A DNA stretch of 64,000 nt from Diplocloster agilis (lineage in GTDB: Bacteria > Bacillota > Clostridia > Lachnospirales > Lachnospiraceae): assembly GCF_019042275.1 (NCBI RefSeq), contig NZ_JAHQCW010000004.1, forward strand, positions 124,001 to 188,000, read 5' to 3'. Shown here in pieces: positions 34,769-45,347 of this stretch. Position 1 is the stretch's first letter. Each line of letters begins with the position of its first letter. The notes under the pieces are model-generated. The model was not told where the DNA came from, did not search any database, and was given only the letters and a program-made list of their open reading frames with translations. A program made the translations under genes and the position numbers.

Positions 34769-34811
34769 GATTTAGAGTACAAACTCAATATTCGATTTTG
34801 TACTCTAAATC
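34769..34811 (-). promoter_or_regulatory. 15-bp perfect hairpin between binding-protein and permease genes
   Basis: GATTTAGAGTACAAA (34769-34783) pairs with TTTGTACTCTAAATC (34797-34811). On the minus strand it follows the binding-protein stop by about 25 bases and is followed only by ATTTTAGG. This is the typical position for a hairpin that stabilises the upstream mRNA or lowers read-through into the permeases, which gives more binding protein than membrane protein. Confidence 0.7.
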
Positions 34812-34835
34812 TTTCTGAATTATCAAATTAGCTTA

Positions 34836-36194
34836 TTACTTTTGCGCCCCAAGCCTCTGCATTTCAGCATCCCATGTTGATAATTCCTTGTCAACATCAG
34901 CGCCCGTGAAGATGTTCTGAAGAGATTTCAGCGTATAATCTTCGAATCCGGTAGGGAATGCATCATCGCCGACTAACTTCATTGCCTCAGGCACCAGCTC
35001 GTAGCCTTCCAGATTTTTGATAAATTCCGTCTGTACCGGTCCCATGTCATAAGTTACAGGTGTTTTCGTGACAGAAAAGGTGCCGTCCGCCTGCAGATAA
35101 TATTTGTAGATATCCGGGTTGCCGCCAAGTACATATTCACAGAACTTAAAAGCTGCTTCTTTGTTCTTACAGGTTTCCGCAACTCCCCAATACTGAGGCA
35201 TGGTACAATAGGTTTTCGCTCCGGAAGGAGTCGGCATCATAAATGTGCCAAAATCGTCTGCGGAATACTCGGTACTATTATCAATGGTAGGCGCGCTCCA
35301 TGCGCCGTCCATGAACATGGCCGCGCTGCCGCTCATAAACTCGGAAGTAGCCTGCGTATTGCTGAATGACATGGAGCCTTTGTGGTAATATTTGGTTAAT
35401 GACTGCCAGCTTTTTAACGTATCGGAAAGCACCTTGTCGGTCCATGACAATTTTCCATCCAGAATGTCCCGGTTGAAGTTGGGGTATGCAGAATACAGTT
35501 CGGAATTAACAACACCGGTCCAGTATCCGAAAGCAGTCGCCCAGAGATCAGAAGCGCCGACGCCCATCAGCGGTGTGTATCCCTTCGCCTGAAGTTTGTC
35601 ACATACAGCCGTAAACTCATCCCAGGTCTTCGGTGTCTCTGTAATACCGGCATCCGCAAACTGCGCTTTGTTATAGTAGACCTGTGTACGGTAAGCTTTG
35701 TAGGCGGGAACCAAGGTCTTTTTGCCGTCAAATGACACAACGGAACTGTCTTCGTATTTAGCCAGGAGCTCCTCCGGAACTTCTGCATAGACTCCCTCCG
35801 TGCTAGCCAAATCTACCGGGTCAATATTGATATCGGGCATATTCCCTGCGGATAACATGGTCTTTAAAAACTGCGGCCTGGAATCCCCGGTCATCAACAC
35901 TTTTTCAATCTTGATTCCCGGATTGTCGGATTCAAATGCGTCGATAATATGCTGCCACACTTCCGCCGTGTAATTGTCTGTTTCAAATACGGCCCAAGTC
36001 AAAGTGATATCATCTCCGGAACTCTCTTCCTTCGCCGCCGTCTCCTGGGGTTTGGCTGTTTCTGTCTGGGTACTCTGGACGCTTTGGTCCGCTGTATCTG
36101 CCGCATCATCCCCGGCCTTCTTATCCCCGCATCCGGTAATCATTGTGGCCGCCATGGCCATACATAGCAGCATACTAACTAATTTTTTCTTCAT
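34836..36194 (-). CDS. Extracellular solute-binding lipoprotein (CUT1, MsmE-like)
   Basis: This 452-residue protein has a lipoprotein signal ending ITGCGDKK (Cys about 22) and an acidic/Thr-rich linker. The SBP_bac_1 fold shows LTWAVFETDNYTAEVWQHII near residue 65, YYNKAQFADAGITETPKTWD near 180 and AMFMDGAWS near 290. It captures an oligosaccharide, probably an alpha-galactoside given the downstream GH36 enzyme. ACAGGAGGATGTGTA precedes the start. The leader overlaps the terminator of the preceding surface-protein gene. Confidence 0.93.
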   Translation of the reverse strand: MKKKLVSMLLCMAMAATMITGCGDKKAGDDAADTADQSVQSTQTETAKPQETAAKEESSGDDITLTWAVFETDNYTAEVWQHIIDAFESDNPGIKIEKVLMTGDSRPQFLKTMLSAGNMPDINIDPVDLASTEGVYAEVPEELLAKYEDSSVVSFDGKKTLVPAYKAYRTQVYYNKAQFADAGITETPKTWDEFTAVCDKLQAKGYTPLMGVGASDLWATAFGYWTGVVNSELYSAYPNFNRDILDGKLSWTDKVLSDTLKSWQSLTKYYHKGSMSFSNTQATSEFMSGSAAMFMDGAWSAPTIDNSTEYSADDFGTFMMPTPSGAKTYCTMPQYWGVAETCKNKEAAFKFCEYVLGGNPDIYKYYLQADGTFSVTKTPVTYDMGPVQTEFIKNLEGYELVPEAMKLVGDDAFPTGFEDYTLKSLQNIFTGADVDKELSTWDAEMQRLGAQK

Positions 36195-36231
36195 TACACA
36201 TCCTCCTGTTTTTTAAAAAATATTTGATCAA

Positions 36232-36271
36232 GTATCAGCCTGTAATTTCTCAATATTTTCCAGGCTGATAC
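36232..36271 (-). terminator. Terminator of the beta-helix surface-protein gene
   Basis: GTATCAGCCTG and CAGGCTGATAC form an 11-bp perfect stem with an 18-base loop on the minus strand, followed by an A/T stretch with ATTTTTT. Partial read-through into the binding-protein gene is possible. Confidence 0.65.
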
Positions 36272-36288
36272 CTTCAACCTGCTTCCGA

Positions 36289-39200
36289 TCAGATCCTAGA
36301 CCTTTTTCTTAAGATCAGGATCAGGCTTAACGCCGCTCCGCAGCATAGCAGCCAGATCACGGGCGCCGCGCTGTCGCCTGTCTGCGCGCCCTGTGCGTTG
36401 TTGTCCGAATCATGGCTTTCTCCGCCGCCATTATCCGTATGACTCTCTTGTTTGGCGGCATCCTTCCAGCCAATCACATAAGTGCTGAAGCTGTCCGCTG
36501 TAATCCTTAATCCGCTGTCCGTTTTTTCAAATGTGGTTATTCTTTCCGCCTGGCCATCGTTTTTCACATGGAAGATGATAAAATCCTTCGTGGAGTCCGA
36601 ATGGTCAGGATATGGAACCGTGATTTTTAAAGCTCCCTGCGTTTCGTGTATCTGGCCGCCGTTCTGATCTAATACGGATATGTCAATAAATATTCTGTTT
36701 TTATCCGGATACTGTCCGGCCAGTCCCTGATATTCCTGATTTTGTACAAGTACGGCGTTTGCCTCGTTCCTCTTGTTTTCCGGCAGTACCGACTGAAGGA
36801 TATAGTATTTGATTCCTTCCGAACTGATTACCGCTTGTCCCGGAACAGGGGTGGGATCCGGGGTCGGAGTAGGGCTCGGGGTTGGCGTCGGAGTAGGGGT
36901 TGGCGTCGGGCTCGGCGTAGGTGTGGGAGTTTGCGTAGGAGTCGGCGTCGGACTCGGCGTAGGCGTCGGTTCCGCTTCCTTTTTGACTTCTACCTGGAAC
37001 TCCGCAGTTTTATCCTGATAAGTTACCGTAATTGTCTTGGTTCCTTCCGTCTCAGAATCAAACCCGGTTAAGGTATAAGCATCGGGGTCCAGGACCTCCT
37101 CACTGGTATCCTCATATACGGCTGTAACAGAAAGCCCCGCGGTTTCCAGTTCTTCTCCGATAAAATACTCTGTTTTTTCCGGCAGCTGGTCTATCCTGAT
37201 CATATTAAGGATTTTTTCCGGCAATTCAGCCGCTTTTACCTGCACCGTAAAATCTGCTGTCTGTTCCTTATAGCGGACCGTTACTGTCTTCGTCCCTTCT
37301 GTTTCCGAGTCAAATCCGGTGACTGAGTATGTGCCGCCTGCCAAGGGTTCTTCACTATTATCCTCGTATATAGCCGTTACCAAAAGACCTTCGAGATTTA
37401 AATCCTCGCCGATCAGGTACTCCGTTTTATCCGGCTGCTGATCGATCCTGATACCCGTAAGTGTTTTTTCACCCGCTGCGGGGGATTTTACTTCTACCGT
37501 GAATTCCGCATGGAATTCCTGATAGCTTAACTGAACCGTCTTTGTTCCCTCAGTGTCTGAGGAGAATCCCTCCACGGTGCAGTCTGACAGTGATATTACC
37601 TCTTCCGTAGTATTGTCATATACGGCTTTTACGACCAGACCGGACAGATCCAGCTCTTCTCCCTGTTCATATATCGTTTTATAAGGCTGCTGTGTTATCT
37701 TGATTTCCGTAATCACAGGCTTTTGCGTAACCTGAACCGTAAACTCTGCGGTGAAACCGCGGTAGGACACCGTGATAACCTTCTCGCCCTCTGCTGTGGA
37801 TTCAAAGCCAGACAGCGTGTAAGTCCCATCTGCCAGTTCCTGGCTGCTGCCATCGTTATATACCGCATTTACCTTCAGTCCGGAAGGGTCAAATTCGTCG
37901 TCTATGTAATAAATATTCTTATCCGGCTCCGCCTTGATTTCGATACCGTTAAGCCGTCTTTCTACATCCGCCTTATCCAGGACTTCCACCTTAATATTAT
38001 CAATGTACAAAGGTCTTCCATCCGGATCATAATAAGAGAAGTTCAGTCTGCATTCCTTCCCGGTCTGATTCGGCATTTCTCTTACCAGTTCCCAGTTTGA
38101 GGGTTCCTGCGCCGATTTTTCCCAGGCTTTCAGATAAAGGCTGTTTCCCTTTACCATTGTTTTACAGGTGTACCAGACCGCGTTTTTAATCTCTTTTCCA
38201 TTTAACGGCAGTTCGCCTATATCTTTGAGATCCAGATAATATTTAACATTTTGCGCCGGCTTAATATTCACCCTGAAAACGGAAGCTCCTGTATCCCTTA
38301 GTACATTATACATACCATACCAGGAATATGATCCTTGCGGGAACTGGAAATCAAAAGTTGTAATATTTTCCCCGTATACAACATGCTGTAATTCATCATT
38401 CAGAAGGTCGACCTCCAGATTCGGGTCGTTACCCTTGAGCAGGAGCATACGGTTTCCATCCGTCCCGGTTTCTTCTGCAATGTTAGCCTTCTCAGCTACG
38501 GACACGTCATATTGTGCCTCAAACTGTTCCTGTGTCAGCACATTGAAATCTTCCTCATAGAAGACCGCCGGAACGGGCAATTCCAAAATGACATCCTGGT
38601 TGGACGTGATATTTTTGCTGGTAGTAACGGAAACTACTCCGTCTACGGCATCTTCCGGCTTTATCAAATTGATCCGGGTATTCGTCCAAAGCAGAATCTT
38701 TTCTCCGCCGACCGTGCCTTCGCCATCTGCCGTTTTATAGGTTACACTGCCCGTATCATCTGAGAATCCCTGTCCCGTAATCGTAATCATCTGATGAACG
38801 GGATCATAATCCGTCCCACTTATAACAGGCTTACTCTTCTCATCGGAATATTTGGATACTGTTATATTATCGATCCAAACGCTCCTGCCGGACGGATCAT
38901 AGAAAGAAAAGTTTAATAAGCAATCTTTCTTTACTTCATCCGCCATCTTCTTTTTCAGGCCCCATCCATCCGGTTCCGGGTCTCCCTTTTTAAAGACGCT
39001 CAGATAGATCATGTTTTCATATACCATGGTTCTGCAGGTATACCATACTCCTGTTTCTAAATCTTTGTCATTGTCCTTAACTTCTTCCTGGCCCTTTAGC
39101 TCGATGGCTAACTTCGTTTGATAAGCCGGCCGGATATTCGCCGTATACTCCGTTTTCTGATCAGTTACCCGGAGTGTGTTATAAAGCCCGGTATATCCGC

Positions 39201-41721
39201 TCAATTCCTGAGGAAATTGAAAATCAAATTGTGTAACGTTATTGCCAAATGCTAAAACAGTTCCGTTTTGATCCAATTTACTGACATTCAGATTCGGATC
39301 ATTGCCTTTTAATTCCAAATAATTTCCGGATTCTCCTGAAACAATGGAAGCCTTATCCGCTACAGAGACCGACCAATCCGAATCATTCAGCCGCCCTTCC
39401 TCCTGTCCATCGAAGTCTTCCTTCAGCAGTTCGGTTACACTATCCGCAAGCACCCCTACGGGATAAGCCGCCGACGTGATCTTATCCTTTGTGGTAACCG
39501 TCACCATATCTCCACTGGCCACATTCTGGGGCGGAACAAAGCTGATTTCCCCATTGGACCAGGATTTTATATCGTCCGAAGTCAACATGACCGTTCCCGA
39601 CTCGGTTTCAATTGACACCGTTCCGGCATCACTGCCGAATTTCCTGCCGGTCAGGTTCAGGATCCCATAATAAGGATCATAATCCGCGCCATCAAGGACC
39701 GGTTTGAATAATTCTTCTTCATCATACGGATCCTGTACTCCGGCATTTTCCATGACCGATTTTACTTTATCCGTTACAAATGCATCATATCCGTTATCGG
39801 TATCCTTTCCCCAAAACGTGTAATTTGTCTGCATGTTGTTAGGGCCTGTTATATGCTGGCTGACGCCATAACTGTATACCAATACATTGTCCATCACCGT
39901 ATATCCGGACGTCTGCTCATCCATGTAAATACCGTTGGCTCCGTAATCCGCACCCTCCGGAAGCATATTGTCATGCATATAATTTTCCAGTATCATGGAG
40001 TCCGGCTCCTGGTTCGATAACGTATAGATCGCGCCGCCATCACAAACAATCTGATTCACATGATAGATTTCGTTCCGCGAGATATTGTTGCGCTTCATAG
40101 GATTGGGGGTTGATGTCCATCCATAGCCAACCGATATGCCTGAATAGGGGCAGTCATATATGGTATTATTGCCGATTGTGATTCCCTGTACATAACCGGC
40201 TCCGATGCCAACCGCTCCCTCATATTGGGTTCCGATCGTATGTATCGTATTGTTCAGGATTCTGTCATTTGTACAAACCTCACGCAGATCGGCAGGGTTA
40301 TAAGCCGTATGGTAATCCGTATTCTCATCTACTGCAAACTTGCCAACCTCTATTCCATTACCGGCTGTCTCTTCCACTGTATTGTTAATCAGCGTTACTT
40401 CGTTCGTTCCGGAAGCCAGCAGTATTCCCGTAGCGCCCATGAAACGGATATGATTTCCGTCCAATCTGATATGCGCGGCATTTTCGATACGGATTCCTGC
40501 ATCTGCTCGTTTTACTCCGATATCGTTATTTGCGAATATGCCATATGTCACATACTGACAAGCTTGTCCGCCCACCAGCCCTTCTTCGCTGGGTTGCAGC
40601 CATGTGGAATGTTCGACTGTCAGTCCTTTGAAGACAATGTCGTGAACCGGATTGTCCAGAGTTCCCTCTAATACGATAACTTCATCGAGTACGGGCGCAA
40701 CCGCGGATGCGGTACTCATATCCATATCTGCAGGGGCTTTATAATAAAGCATATTTTTATCGGTATCCAGATACCATTCCGTGTCTTCATCTATATACTG
40801 GTATGCATTTTCATAATAGAATGCATAGTGGGGTCCGCCGGCATAATTGTCCAGTCCCGGGTGCGGACGGTTAAATATCCTTACCGCTTCCGGATTCTGG
40901 ATTTTCAGCCTGTAACAGGCGCCGTCCCATTCTACCTCTTTCCCCGTATGTTGTGCTTCCGCCTGGCAGTCATAATGGTCAATCTTCTCCAGCGTATCTA
41001 CCCGAAGGATGTTTTCGCTCCAAGCAGTAAAAATATGTAATTCGATCTGGCGCAAGCCGTCCATATCTTCCGAGATCCTGCCGTCTGCAGGGACGATCAC
41101 CCGTCCGTCGGCTGCCTGCACTTTTGCAGCGGCGTTTCCCTGATCTCTCCACCATTCCGGTATCACATTTCCATTTTCATCCAGTCTGTCGGCGCCCTGA
41201 ATTCTGGACGAACCGTCAAATATACCCGGTTCTCCCGTCCTGGCTCTGATCCCCTTTTCCCCATTTACATAGAGTTGACGGAAATTAAGCCCCTCCTCTA
41301 CCGGTATCTTGTAGATGTTTTTCTCTGCGTCATGCAGTTCCCATGTTCCTGTGAGCTGCTTCCCTCCGCTGATCTCCGGCTTGGCATCTTGGTATGCTTC
41401 ATACCTCACCTTGTATCCGTTTGTACCGGAATCACCGGTTCCAAACGTAAGTGACTTGTCCTGATAGTAGACTCCATCCATCAGATATACGACTATATCC
41501 GCCGTCATATTCTGATTAAATTTTGCCACTTCCACTCTCGCCCTTTCAACCGTTTTGAACGGTTCTTCCTTTGTGCCGGCATTACTGTCATTTCCATCAG
41601 GGGATACATAAAACTCTTTCTCTGTCCCTGATGAAACGTCATTATTTCCAGCCCGCACAGTTGCCGGAAAAGTGCCCAGCAGCAAAGTCACGCCCAAAAT
41701 AATAGTTAAAAGCCTCCTCAT
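36289..41721 (-). CDS. Large surface protein: beta-helix (GH141/GH110-like), laminin-G-like and Ig-like repeats
   Basis: This protein of about 1810 residues has a signal peptide ([18 protein letters not shown]). Residues about 35-650 form a right-handed beta-helix beginning [20 protein letters not shown], which recalls GH141/GH110-type enzymes. Two copies of a TIG-like plus laminin-G-like unit follow (about 680-960 and 960-1250), then four bacterial Ig-like repeats of about 75 residues (each with a LxVxAxYxDxS/TxE pattern). A Pro-Thr-rich linker (about 1570-1615) and a further beta domain come next. The tail [10 protein letters not shown] plus hydrophobic helix plus RKRSRI is a non-canonical sorting signal. 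I infer a wall-anchored glycan-degrading or glycan-binding protein that supplies the transporter downstream. The start at 41721 has GGAGGAAGGGAA. Confidence 0.82.
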   Translation of the reverse strand: MRRLLTIILGVTLLLGTFPATVRAGNNDVSSGTEKEFYVSPDGNDSNAGTKEEPFKTVERARVEVAKFNQNMTADIVVYLMDGVYYQDKSLTFGTGDSGTNGYKVRYEAYQDAKPEISGGKQLTGTWELHDAEKNIYKIPVEEGLNFRQLYVNGEKGIRARTGEPGIFDGSSRIQGADRLDENGNVIPEWWRDQGNAAAKVQAADGRVIVPADGRISEDMDGLRQIELHIFTAWSENILRVDTLEKIDHYDCQAEAQHTGKEVEWDGACYRLKIQNPEAVRIFNRPHPGLDNYAGGPHYAFYYENAYQYIDEDTEWYLDTDKNMLYYKAPADMDMSTASAVAPVLDEVIVLEGTLDNPVHDIVFKGLTVEHSTWLQPSEEGLVGGQACQYVTYGIFANNDIGVKRADAGIRIENAAHIRLDGNHIRFMGATGILLASGTNEVTLINNTVEETAGNGIEVGKFAVDENTDYHTAYNPADLREVCTNDRILNNTIHTIGTQYEGAVGIGAGYVQGITIGNNTIYDCPYSGISVGYGWTSTPNPMKRNNISRNEIYHVNQIVCDGGAIYTLSNQEPDSMILENYMHDNMLPEGADYGANGIYMDEQTSGYTVMDNVLVYSYGVSQHITGPNNMQTNYTFWGKDTDNGYDAFVTDKVKSVMENAGVQDPYDEEELFKPVLDGADYDPYYGILNLTGRKFGSDAGTVSIETESGTVMLTSDDIKSWSNGEISFVPPQNVASGDMVTVTTKDKITSAAYPVGVLADSVTELLKEDFDGQEEGRLNDSDWSVSVADKASIVSGESGNYLELKGNDPNLNVSKLDQNGTVLAFGNNVTQFDFQFPQELSGYTGLYNTLRVTDQKTEYTANIRPAYQTKLAIELKGQEEVKDNDKDLETGVWYTCRTMVYENMIYLSVFKKGDPEPDGWGLKKKMADEVKKDCLLNFSFYDPSGRSVWIDNITVSKYSDEKSKPVISGTDYDPVHQMITITGQGFSDDTGSVTYKTADGEGTVGGEKILLWTNTRINLIKPEDAVDGVVSVTTSKNITSNQDVILELPVPAVFYEEDFNVLTQEQFEAQYDVSVAEKANIAEETGTDGNRMLLLKGNDPNLEVDLLNDELQHVVYGENITTFDFQFPQGSYSWYGMYNVLRDTGASVFRVNIKPAQNVKYYLDLKDIGELPLNGKEIKNAVWYTCKTMVKGNSLYLKAWEKSAQEPSNWELVREMPNQTGKECRLNFSYYDPDGRPLYIDNIKVEVLDKADVERRLNGIEIKAEPDKNIYYIDDEFDPSGLKVNAVYNDGSSQELADGTYTLSGFESTAEGEKVITVSYRGFTAEFTVQVTQKPVITEIKITQQPYKTIYEQGEELDLSGLVVKAVYDNTTEEVISLSDCTVEGFSSDTEGTKTVQLSYQEFHAEFTVEVKSPAAGEKTLTGIRIDQQPDKTEYLIGEDLNLEGLLVTAIYEDNSEEPLAGGTYSVTGFDSETEGTKTVTVRYKEQTADFTVQVKAAELPEKILNMIRIDQLPEKTEYFIGEELETAGLSVTAVYEDTSEEVLDPDAYTLTGFDSETEGTKTITVTYQDKTAEFQVEVKKEAEPTPTPSPTPTPTQTPTPTPSPTPTPTPTPTPSPTPTPDPTPVPGQAVISSEGIKYYILQSVLPENKRNEANAVLVQNQEYQGLAGQYPDKNRIFIDISVLDQNGGQIHETQGALKITVPYPDHSDSTKDFIIFHVKNDGQAERITTFEKTDSGLRITADSFSTYVIGWKDAAKQESHTDNGGGESHDSDNNAQGAQTGDSAAPVIWLLCCGAALSLILILRKRSRI

Positions 41722-41765
41722 TTCCCTTCCTCCAATCTGAATGTACATCAGTTTCTATATAAATT

Positions 41766-41793
41766 ATTATAAAGGTCCGATACTTTCAGGCAA
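41766..41793 (-). promoter_or_regulatory. Promoter of the beta-helix surface-protein gene
   Basis: On the minus strand TTGCCT (41788-41793) and TATAAT (41766-41771) are separated by 16 bases, and lie about 45 bases before the gene start at 41721. Confidence 0.7.
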
Positions 41794-41901
41794 ATATTAA
41801 AAATTAGGCATTTAACTAATTAATTAGAAATCTCAACGGTTGCTTTTGTTGAATCGAAGTTTCGTCTGCGGAGGTAATAAAAAGGAATAGGAATGACTCC
41901 C

Positions 41902-41940
41902 AGGCAATTCAGAAATATGTCCTATGCCCTTTCAGATCCC
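41902..41940. repeat. Copy 1 of a 39-bp dispersed intergenic repeat
   Basis: The 39 bases beginning AGGCAATTCAGAAATATGTC match the segment at 62417-62455 at 34 positions. On the minus strand the unit reads as a short coding tail ending TYF-stop. It could be debris of a mobile element or a conserved intergenic element. Confidence 0.6.
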
Positions 41941-42059
41941 GATGACACGCTTCTACATTAATGCTTCTACACTAATGTCGTTTTTTTACTATGAGGAAAC
42001 GGAAAATTAATCTATAATATTTTGGAAGAAGAGGATACTTAGAAAAAAGGAGGCTGCCT

Positions 42060-42782
42060 ATGAACTGGGAACCATGGACGGGCTGTTACAGAATAAGTGA
42101 CGGCTGCGCAAACTGTTATTTTTATGGGCCGTATGCAAAACGTTATGGGCAGAATACGATTCTAAAAACAGATAAATTCGACTGGCCCATAAGAAGAAAT
42201 AAAAAAGGCGAATACAACATCAAAGGGAATAAAATTCTCGCCACCTGCTTTGCCACCGACTTTTTCCTGCCGGAAGCAGACGAATGGCGTAAAGAGGCAT
42301 GGGCTATGATCCGGGAACGGACGGATATCGATTTTCTGATCCTGACAAAGCGGATTGACCGATTTTTGGTGTCCCTCCCCGCCGACTGGGGCGAGGGCTA
42401 TGATAATGTGAACATTGGCTGCACGGTAGAAAACCAGGCGTTGGCCGACTACCGGCTTCCCCTGTTTTTGTCCTATCCGATGAAGCGGCGGTTCATCGCC
42501 TGCGCTCCGCTTTTGGAGGCAATCGATTTAACCCCCTATCTTCACGGGGTGGATCATGTCACCGCCGGGGGCGAAACGGGGCGTGAAGCCCGCGAATGTG
42601 ATTATGAATGGGTGTTAAATATACGGGAGCAATGTGTAAAAGCGAATGTGACCTTTTGGTTTAAGAATACAGGTTCACTGTTCAGACATGACGGCATTGT
42701 CGAAAGAATCAATCCATATAAGCAGACCGGCATGGCGAAAGAGCTTGGTATTGATATTTCAGACGGAAAACGGCTGTTTTGA
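42060..42782 (+). CDS. DUF5131 (phage Gp37/Gp68-like) protein
   Basis: This 240-residue protein begins NWEPWTGCYRISDGCANCYF, with a CX6CX2C cysteine cluster that resembles a radical-SAM-like iron-sulfur site. It continues with ILTKRIDRFL, NVNIGCTVENQALADYR and HVTAGGETGREARECDYEWV. These are the features of the DUF5131/phage Gp37-Gp68 family. Function is unproven; an iron-sulfur-dependent role is inferred. AAAAGGAGGCTGCCT precedes the ATG. The gene is followed after 36 bases by a TfoX-like gene on the same strand. Confidence 0.85.
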   Translation: MNWEPWTGCYRISDGCANCYFYGPYAKRYGQNTILKTDKFDWPIRRNKKGEYNIKGNKILATCFATDFFLPEADEWRKEAWAMIRERTDIDFLILTKRIDRFLVSLPADWGEGYDNVNIGCTVENQALADYRLPLFLSYPMKRRFIACAPLLEAIDLTPYLHGVDHVTAGGETGREARECDYEWVLNIREQCVKANVTFWFKNTGSLFRHDGIVERINPYKQTGMAKELGIDISDGKRLF

Positions 42783-42818
42783 TCTTATAAACGCAAAGAC
42801 AAAAGGCAGGTGATATTA

Positions 42819-43139
42819 ATGGCTTCAAGTCCGGACTTTGTAGAATATGTCTGTGATCAGATCGGCGGCGCCGGGAGCATCGCCTATAAGAAAATGTTTG
42901 GGGAGTACGGTATTTACTGCGACGGCAAAGTGATTGGCGTAATTTGCGACAACCAGTTTTTTGTGAAAAAGACCGAAGCGGGCGCGGCCCTCTATCCGGA
43001 TTTCCAGGAAGCGGCTCCCTACGCCGGCGCAAAACCGCACTTTTTGATTGACTGTGTGGACGATAAGGAACTGATGGCGAGGTTCATCCAAGCCACCTGT
43101 GACGAGCTGCCCGCGCCAAAGCCGAAAAGGAAGAAATAA
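42819..43139 (+). CDS. TfoX/Sxy N-terminal domain protein
   Basis: This 106-residue protein consists only of the TfoX N-terminal domain: VCDQIGGAGSIAYKKMFGEYGIY, GKVIGVICDNQFFVKK and a lysine-rich end. In proteobacteria TfoX/Sxy promotes competence. The stand-alone Firmicute versions have no established role. I prefer the ATG at 42819 (GGCAGG eight bases upstream) to a GTG at 42810. A weak hairpin CAGGAG/CTCCTG followed by TTCTTTTT at 43143-43172 may terminate the transcript; it overlaps the end of the convergent GGDEF-EAL gene. Confidence 0.83.
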   Translation: MASSPDFVEYVCDQIGGAGSIAYKKMFGEYGIYCDGKVIGVICDNQFFVKKTEAGAALYPDFQEAAPYAGAKPHFLIDCVDDKELMARFIQATCDELPAPKPKRKK

Positions 43140-43149
43140 ACCCAGGAGA

Positions 43150-45276
43150 TTAAAAGTCCTCCTGTTCTTTTTGCAGTAATTCAAAAAATGCTTCCGCCGT
43201 CATGGGTTTTGCAAAGAAATACCCCTGTCCATATTCACATTCATACTGCCGCAGCATCCTTAACTGTTCTACGGTTTCGATTCCTTCCGCCAGCGATTGT
43301 GTTCCGGACAATTCCTTGCAGATCTGCATCGCATGTTTCATGATAATGCGGCTTTGCTCGTTGCTGTCCAGCTCCTCCACCAGAGATTTGTCAAATTTAA
43401 TTTTGTCGAATCGAAGCTTAGTCAGAATGGACAGATTCGAATAATTAGAGCCAAAGTCGTCCAACACAACGCAGAACCCCTCCTCCGACAGCCGTTTCAT
43501 CAGCGCGGCCAGCTGCACCGGCTCCATTTTATTGATACTCTCGGTGACTTCAATCGTGAGTTTTTCCGCGGGAACTCCATATAGCCCGGCAATCCGCCGA
43601 AGCCGCTCCACGATATCGGGGGCCATCAGGGTAACCCGGGAAAAGTTAGAGGAGAGGCTGGTTTCGATGCCCTGCTGTTTCCATTTCTGAAAATCTTGGC
43701 ATACCGTCTGAAACACATGCAAATCCAAATGGCTGATAACCCGTTCCCGTTCATAATAGGGGACGAAGTAGTTCGGCGGAATCAGGCGTCCGGATTCCCC
43801 CCGTTTTCGGACCAGGGCTTCTGCTCCCACAATCCGGCCGGTTTTCAGACTGATCTGGGGCTGGTAGTGAACAACGAACCGGTGCTCCCCGATATCCCGC
43901 AGAATTTCCGTCGCACTGCCGGTACGGATTCGTCCGTCGCCCCGCAGGACATAGTGGTAATATCCCTGTTTCTCCGCATACATCAGATCATCCGCACGCA
44001 TGATTTCATCACCGACGGAGATATTCCCCTCCTTCCAGGTACAGCCAATGGATACGTCATAGTCCTCCATCTTTTCAAAATCCTGGCGCAGTTCCTCCGT
44101 GAGCATCTGAAAGTCCCACTGCTGAATATCTTCGCAAAGCACCACGAATTCATCTCCGCCCACCCGGTAAGCATCCGCCGCCGCATGCGCTTTCAGGAAT
44201 TCCGCCACGTTTTGGATTACCCGGTCTCCATATTCGTGGCCGAAGCTGTCGTTGATTTTTTTCATGCCGTTGATGTCGATATAGATCACGCCAAAGGAGT
44301 GTAAATCCCGAAGGGAAAGCTGCTTTAATTTTTTTATGTAGCAGTTGCGGTTGTTCAGACCGGTGAGCAAATCCGTATAGCTGGCCCGTTCCAGCTCCTG
44401 GGTCAGCCGGCGCCGTTCCAGCTCATCCAGCACAAAGCTGCATACACTGCGCAGCAGGGATAAGTCGTCCGCATTTCCCGTGGGATTGTCAACGCCCAAA
44501 AGGCCGATGATTTTCCCTTTTTTCATCAGCGGCGCAGCCAAAAGGCTTTTAATGCCCTGATCACTTAAAATACGGTATTCCGGAGAATCTACCGAATAAT
44601 TTTTGTCCAGGGAAGTAAGATAAAATTCCCCCACGGACTCGAATTTTTCGTTCCATTGCGCGATGTAATCCATAGGGATTCCCTGCAAGTTCTCCATCTC
44701 CTGCGATACGCCGGGCGCGCACCACTCAAACGTATTCCAGATGGCGTCCTTGCTATATTCAAATATATACGCCCGGTCCGCCGCATAAAAGCGGCCGATC
44801 AGTTCCAAAAAACGGTTTACCGCAACTGTGACGTCCGGCTCGCCGGAGAGCGTCTGGATGCAGGCTACCAGTGTTTCCTCCACAGTCAAGCGGCTGGAAA
44901 CCCGGTCGAACTTTACCTTTTGCTCGGTGATATCCCGGGCGAATTCAAGCCGGACATTTTTCCCTTTATACGCAACCAGGGTGTCTGTAATATCCATCCA
45001 TTTTTGCAGTTTTTCATTAAAATGCTCCCACCGGTAGTTCTGGTTCACCGCTAATTTTCCGGTTGTGCAAAAAGGACAGGGAGCGTCCTGGCCCTGAATC
45101 AGTTCATAGCACTTTTTCCCATAGCATTCCCCGGCGTTCCTGCAACCGCACAGCGTTGCCGCCGCCTGGGTCATATACAGAATTTCATAGGTATCCGTGT
45201 CACTGGCATATGCGATTAAATCCTGCCGTTCGATAATTAAGCGCTCAAAAAAGGCGTCTCCCACCGCAATCACCAT
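43150..45276 (-). CDS. PAS-GAF-GGDEF-EAL cyclic-di-GMP turnover protein
   Basis: This 708-residue protein has an N-terminal PAS-like domain with a cysteine-rich ACPFCTTG motif, a GAF-like domain (about 130-290, AAPLMKKGKIIGLLGVDNP), a GGDEF domain with intact YRVGGDEFVVL (near 373) and an EAL domain. The EAL domain begins near 460 with VGAEALVRK and keeps EVTESIN, DDFGSNYSN and KIKFDKSLV. Both catalytic motifs are intact, so it could make and break cyclic-di-GMP, with the balance set by the sensory domains. No membrane segment is evident. It follows the hybrid kinase gene by 71 bases on the same strand. Confidence 0.93.
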   Translation of the reverse strand: MVIAVGDAFFERLIIERQDLIAYASDTDTYEILYMTQAAATLCGCRNAGECYGKKCYELIQGQDAPCPFCTTGKLAVNQNYRWEHFNEKLQKWMDITDTLVAYKGKNVRLEFARDITEQKVKFDRVSSRLTVEETLVACIQTLSGEPDVTVAVNRFLELIGRFYAADRAYIFEYSKDAIWNTFEWCAPGVSQEMENLQGIPMDYIAQWNEKFESVGEFYLTSLDKNYSVDSPEYRILSDQGIKSLLAAPLMKKGKIIGLLGVDNPTGNADDLSLLRSVCSFVLDELERRRLTQELERASYTDLLTGLNNRNCYIKKLKQLSLRDLHSFGVIYIDINGMKKINDSFGHEYGDRVIQNVAEFLKAHAAADAYRVGGDEFVVLCEDIQQWDFQMLTEELRQDFEKMEDYDVSIGCTWKEGNISVGDEIMRADDLMYAEKQGYYHYVLRGDGRIRTGSATEILRDIGEHRFVVHYQPQISLKTGRIVGAEALVRKRGESGRLIPPNYFVPYYERERVISHLDLHVFQTVCQDFQKWKQQGIETSLSSNFSRVTLMAPDIVERLRRIAGLYGVPAEKLTIEVTESINKMEPVQLAALMKRLSEEGFCVVLDDFGSNYSNLSILTKLRFDKIKFDKSLVEELDSNEQSRIIMKHAMQICKELSGTQSLAEGIETVEQLRMLRQYECEYGQGYFFAKPMTAEAFFELLQKEQEDF

Positions 45277-45347
45277 TCCCTTCTCAGGATTTTCTGCTTC
45301 TTAGTCCGGTCCGGCTTAAAAACGCGCCTCCCGGATGATCACAGCGC

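Noticed and set aside
36742-37071. Long plus-strand frames rich in Arg/Gly opposite the surface-protein gene
   Set aside because: They are the antisense of the Pro-Thr repeat linker, with no ribosome site and extreme low complexity.
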